Under the pieces are notes generated by a model. It did no database searches and was not told where the DNA came from. It saw only the letters and a program-made list of their open reading frames with translations. Position numbers and translations under genes: made by a program. From positions 1 through 16,940 of the forward strand of contig NZ_MSTI01000128.1 of NCBI RefSeq assembly GCF_001949125.1: a stretch of DNA of 16,940 nucleotides. The letters run 5' to 3'. Source of the stretch: Deinococcus marmoris (GTDB lineage Bacteria; Deinococcota; Deinococci; Deinococcales; Deinococcaceae). This document shows positions 13,634 through 16,940 of the stretch, in pieces. How positions within the stretch are numbered: the first letter of the stretch is position 1; each line of letters opens with the position of its first letter.

Positions 13634-14245
13634 TCATGAGTTGATCGTTTGGAGATATTCGGTAGAGAGGTCGAGAAGATCTCCAAGTGACGCCTCTCCA
13701 TTTGTTTCAGCCCAGGCGAACAGCGCGATGTCAAAGCAGGTGAGACCGCAAAGGACGATTGCCCGCGCGGGTACATCACGCTGGAACGGCCCGGACGGGA
13801 GGCGTTCAGCTACAAGCGGAACCAGGATCTCGGCCCAGGCAAGGTGCTTTTCAAGGTGACGTGCCCGCAACGAGGCTGTGCTGTTCATGACCCGCACAGT
13901 TCGCAGTGACCCTTTGACATCCCCCTCGGTCGACTCGACGAGGGTATTCAGCGCGCGACGCCACGCCGTTAGGACCTTTTCCTCGCGGGGACGCGTGCGC
14001 AGCGCCGCTTCAATGAGGCGAACATATGGGAAAAAGTCACCCATGACGACATCCTCTTTGGTGGCGAAATAACGAAAGAAGCTGCGCGGTGAAATTCCGG
14101 CGGCGACCGCAATCTGATCGACGGTCGTTTCATCGAAGCCCTGTTCGGCAAACAGCTCCATCGCCTGCTCAGCGATCTCTGCCCGCATCAATTCCCGCGT
14201 TCGGTCCCTGAGGGCCGGAGGAGAAAAACTTGCTTGTTCTGCCAT
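13634..14245 (-). CDS. TetR/AcrR-family repressor
   Basis: This 203-residue regulator has an N-terminal helix-turn-helix at about residues 22-66: AEQAMELFAEQGFDETTVDQ, then IAVAAGISPRSFFRYFATKE. The remainder is a helical ligand-binding domain (RLIEAALRTRPREEKVLTAW and later helices), ending YLQTINS. Length is standard. It is divergent from an aldo-keto reductase gene across a roughly 90-bp region with an inverted repeat at 14267-14304, so it probably represses that gene and itself. A TATGAT box (14251-14256, minus strand) ends 5 nt before the ATG and no ribosome binding site is evident, suggesting a leaderless transcript. The IS3 element ends 15 bp past the stop codon and removed whatever followed. 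Confidence 0.92.
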   Translation of the reverse strand: MAEQASFSPPALRDRTRELMRAEIAEQAMELFAEQGFDETTVDQIAVAAGISPRSFFRYFATKEDVVMGDFFPYVRLIEAALRTRPREEKVLTAWRRALNTLVESTEGDVKGSLRTVRVMNSTASLRARHLEKHLAWAEILVPLVAERLPSGPFQRDVPARAIVLCGLTCFDIALFAWAETNGEASLGDLLDLSTEYLQTINS

Positions 14246-14250
14246 CAGGC

Positions 14251-14256
14251 ATCATA
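14251..14256 (-). promoter_or_regulatory. -10 box (TATGAT) for the TetR gene
   Basis: TATGAT on the minus strand lies 5 nt from the start codon, consistent with leaderless transcription. A poor -35 match (AGTGAC) lies 17 nt upstream of it, within the shared palindromic region. Confidence 0.5.
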
Positions 14257-14266
14257 CGCCGACAGA

Positions 14267-15297
<1,031 letters not shown>

Positions 15298-15576
15298 TAT
15301 TTGATCGCCTGGGGCTTGTATTTCCTTCCCTGAGTTCTTGGTGGGCCATTGTGTGCTGGCTTCCAAGAAATAGATGCCTCTCCAGAGGCAGGTGGCCTGA
15401 AGTTCAGGGGACTTGTTGTACCGCTTCCCTTCACATCTTAAAGGCAGCTTGCTGGTGGTGACGGCGTTGGCAAGTGGGGACAGGCGAGCAGGCGGGATGG
15501 TCAAGACTCTCTTGCCTGACATCTTGCAGTTTTGCAAAAGAATGTCTGGAACGCACTTTCGCCCCCATAGTGAGGT
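15298..15576. other. Intergenic region and probable left end of the IS701/IS4-type element
   Basis: No gene is supported. A hairpin tgcctct-cc-agaggca lies at 15375-15390, 78 nt past the reductase stop, without a T-tract. A small inverted motif ttgca-gttt-tgcaa occurs near 15523-15536. The outer end of the transposase-bearing element should lie in this stretch, but I could not identify its terminal repeat. Confidence 0.4.
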
Positions 15577-16619
15577 GTGTACCCAAAAGAATCGCGCTCC
15601 AGACGGCTTTATTCTGACATTCTGCCTTGCTTTTCTCGCAAACAACACCGGGAATCCTTCGAGGTCTTCCTTGACCTGTTGCTTGATGGTTCCGGCAGAC
15701 CTCTGCCGGAACGGACCACCGTCAAATCCCCCTCGGCGCTCAGCCGCTTTTTCAATTACGCCACCTGGAGTACCCGTCGGCTCTGCCGGGTAATGCGCCA
15801 GCACGCTTTCCAGACGTTGCAGGATCGGTGGCGACAGTAGCCTCACCAGCGCCCCAGACTGGAACTCCTGGTTGACCTCACCAGTTTGGAAAAGACTGGC
15901 AAGTTCAGCGAACTTGCCGACTAGATGCATACCTGCCATAGCGTTCATGGTGTCCATCTGGTGGTGCTATACCTGTGCTGCGGTGAGCTTCGTCTCCCCT
16001 GGGCTTTTCAGGTCTGGCGGGGTAAGGGGACACCTTCTCCTGCACAACTCGCGCTGAAGTTGCTGCGTACGGTGCCATTGGCACTCCTCCTGGGGAAGCG
16101 GCGTTCCCGTCTCCATGCCGATGGAGGGTTCGAGAGTACCGAGTTCATCCAGGGTGTGCTGAGCCGGGGGTTGGACATCGTGGTGGGCGTGCGTTGCAAC
16201 CGCAAGCTGAAGGATGGCCGCCAGATGCGTGACCTGATGGTCCGGGGCAGCCTGGTCAAGCCCACAGGGCTTGATCAGGCCATGTGCGTTTCCTGGGTCT
16301 GGCTCTACCGCAACAAGGAGCCAGAGCAACGCTTTGTCATGTCGAATCTTGACCTGGGCGGCAAGTATCTCGCACGAGTAGGGAAACGCCGCTGGCGCAC
16401 CCTCCGCCTTTTTCAAAACGGTCAAGGGCCGCTTCGGACTTGAACGCTTTGCCCAACACAGCAAGCGGGCAGGCGTCCTCAAGGGCGTCCGTTCTGCCCA
16501 AGAAACAGGGTGTCCTGCGCTGGTGGTGCCTTTCTGGCTTGGCCTTCCCGCTCTGTCATCTCCAGGATCTTGACCTCCCTCTTCGCCTGCCAGGTATATG
16601 GCCAGACTGGGGCGACTGA
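15577..16619 (+). pseudogene. IS701/IS4-type DDE transposase, multiply disrupted
   Basis: One reading frame begins at GTG 15577 and reads FSRKQHRESFEVFLDLLLDG, then TTVKSPSALSRFFNYATWST. It is interrupted by TAG at 15838-15840 and by TAG at 15922-15924. Between the stops it reads LELLVDLTSLEKTGKFSELA, containing the first catalytic Asp. After the second stop it continues GVHLVVLYLCCGELRLPWAF, then LHADGGFESTEFIQGV (second Asp), GLDIVVGVRCNRKLKDGRQM and LGGKYLARVGKRRWR. At about 16400 the sense shifts into the frame reading FFKTVKGRFGLERFAQHSK, and near 16500 into the frame GVLRWWCLSGLAFPLCHLQD that ends at TGA 16617. The region around the expected catalytic Glu is damaged by the first shift. 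The gene is clearly dead. The family assignment is from recall of similar Deinococcus transposases. Confidence 0.75.
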
Positions 16620-16621
16620 TC

Positions 16622-16940
16622 TGTCAAGTGTTTGGTGGAGGCTCAGTTCGGGATGGGGGCTTGCTCCTCAAAGGCCGCCGGGGACCGGTAGCCTAACGCG
16701 GAGTGACGACGCTGGCGGTTATAGAACACCTCAATCCACTCGAAGACCTCCGTTCGTGTTTGGGCACGACCCCACTGCGCCTTTCCAAGTTCCAGTTCCG
16801 TCTTCAACGTCGCGAAAAAGCTCTCCTGAACGGCGTTATCCCAGCATTCTCCTTTCTCGCTCATGCTCTGAACCGCGTGCAGTCTGTCTAGCGCCTCCTT
16901 GTAGACCTCACTCGTGTATTGGCTCCCCCTGTCTGAATGG
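16622..16940 (-). mobile_element. Second IS3-family element, one end (partial)
   Basis: The outer end begins with TGTCAAGTGTTTGG at 16622, in the TG...CA style of IS3 ends, 2 bp after the stop codon of the preceding transposase pseudogene. The element continues past the right edge. Its OrfB differs clearly from that at 12416, so it is a different IS3 subgroup. Confidence 0.65.
16643..16940 (-). CDS. IS3-family transposase OrfB, C-terminal part (runs off the right edge)
   Basis: The minus-strand frame is open from the window edge to TGA 16643 (99 residues). It starts HSDRGSQYTSEVYKEALDRL with the second catalytic Asp, continues MSEKGECWDNAVQESFFATL with the catalytic Glu, and ends FYNRQRRHSALGYRSPAAFE followed by EQAPIPN. 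The order and the FYNRQRRHSALGYRSP signature are standard for IS3-group OrfB. An internal ATG at 16864 is not the true start, since catalytic sequence continues upstream. No stop or frameshift is visible, so this copy may be functional. Confidence 0.88.
   Translation of the reverse strand, partial: HSDRGSQYTSEVYKEALDRLHAVQSMSEKGECWDNAVQESFFATLKTELELGKAQWGRAQTRTEVFEWIEVFYNRQRRHSALGYRSPAAFEEQAPIPN

Noticed and set aside
15375..15390. Hairpin as the terminator of the aldo-keto reductase
   Set aside because: It is 78 nt past the stop codon, has only a 7-bp stem with a 2-nt loop, and has no T-tract. It is noted only in the intergenic description.

Overview
The window reads as a GC-rich accessory segment of a Deinococcus-like genome. 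The basis is gene content and style: a WGR/DUF1963 protein, a YhcG/DUF1016 nuclease, DinB and VOC detoxification proteins, several degraded insertion sequences, and TANNNT -10 boxes placed 5 nt upstream of start codons, as in leaderless Deinococcus transcripts. The genus is an inference. No rRNA, tRNA or CRISPR array is visible.

Layout. 1-306 is the promoter-proximal end of an IS5-type element that has cut off the 5' end of a secreted PKD/Ig-like protein gene (307-1914). The gap after it holds a 109-bp MITE-like element with perfect 19-bp inverted repeats and a 6-bp target duplication. 2275-3692 (minus) is a cassette of AraC regulator, VOC protein and DUF1801 protein. 3912-4622 (plus) is an unrecognised gene converging on a minus-strand cluster (7306 to 4616): an 81-aa ORF overlapping a YhcG-type PD-(D/E)XK nuclease, a roughly 100-aa protein, and a WGR-DUF1963 protein. 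7390-8165 is a decayed gene with an intact 3' part, followed by a DinB-family gene.

8937-11593 (plus) is a coherent stress module: WYL regulator, a TGACA/TGTCA palindrome, two tandem VOC proteins, and an AlkA-type DNA glycosylase translationally coupled to the second VOC. It looks like an electrophile or alkylation response unit.

11594-16940 is mostly mobile-element debris. It holds an AT-richer stretch with a diverged copy of a repeat seen at 7675, an alpha/beta hydrolase fragment, a 1.2-kb IS3-family element with a broken orfA and intact orfB, a divergent TetR / aldo-keto reductase pair sharing a palindromic control region, a multiply disrupted IS701/IS4-type transposase, and a second IS3-family element that runs off the right edge.

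The best candidates for something undescribed are the YhcG/WGR cluster, the MITE, and the palindrome-templated nonsense insertion in the IS3 orfA.
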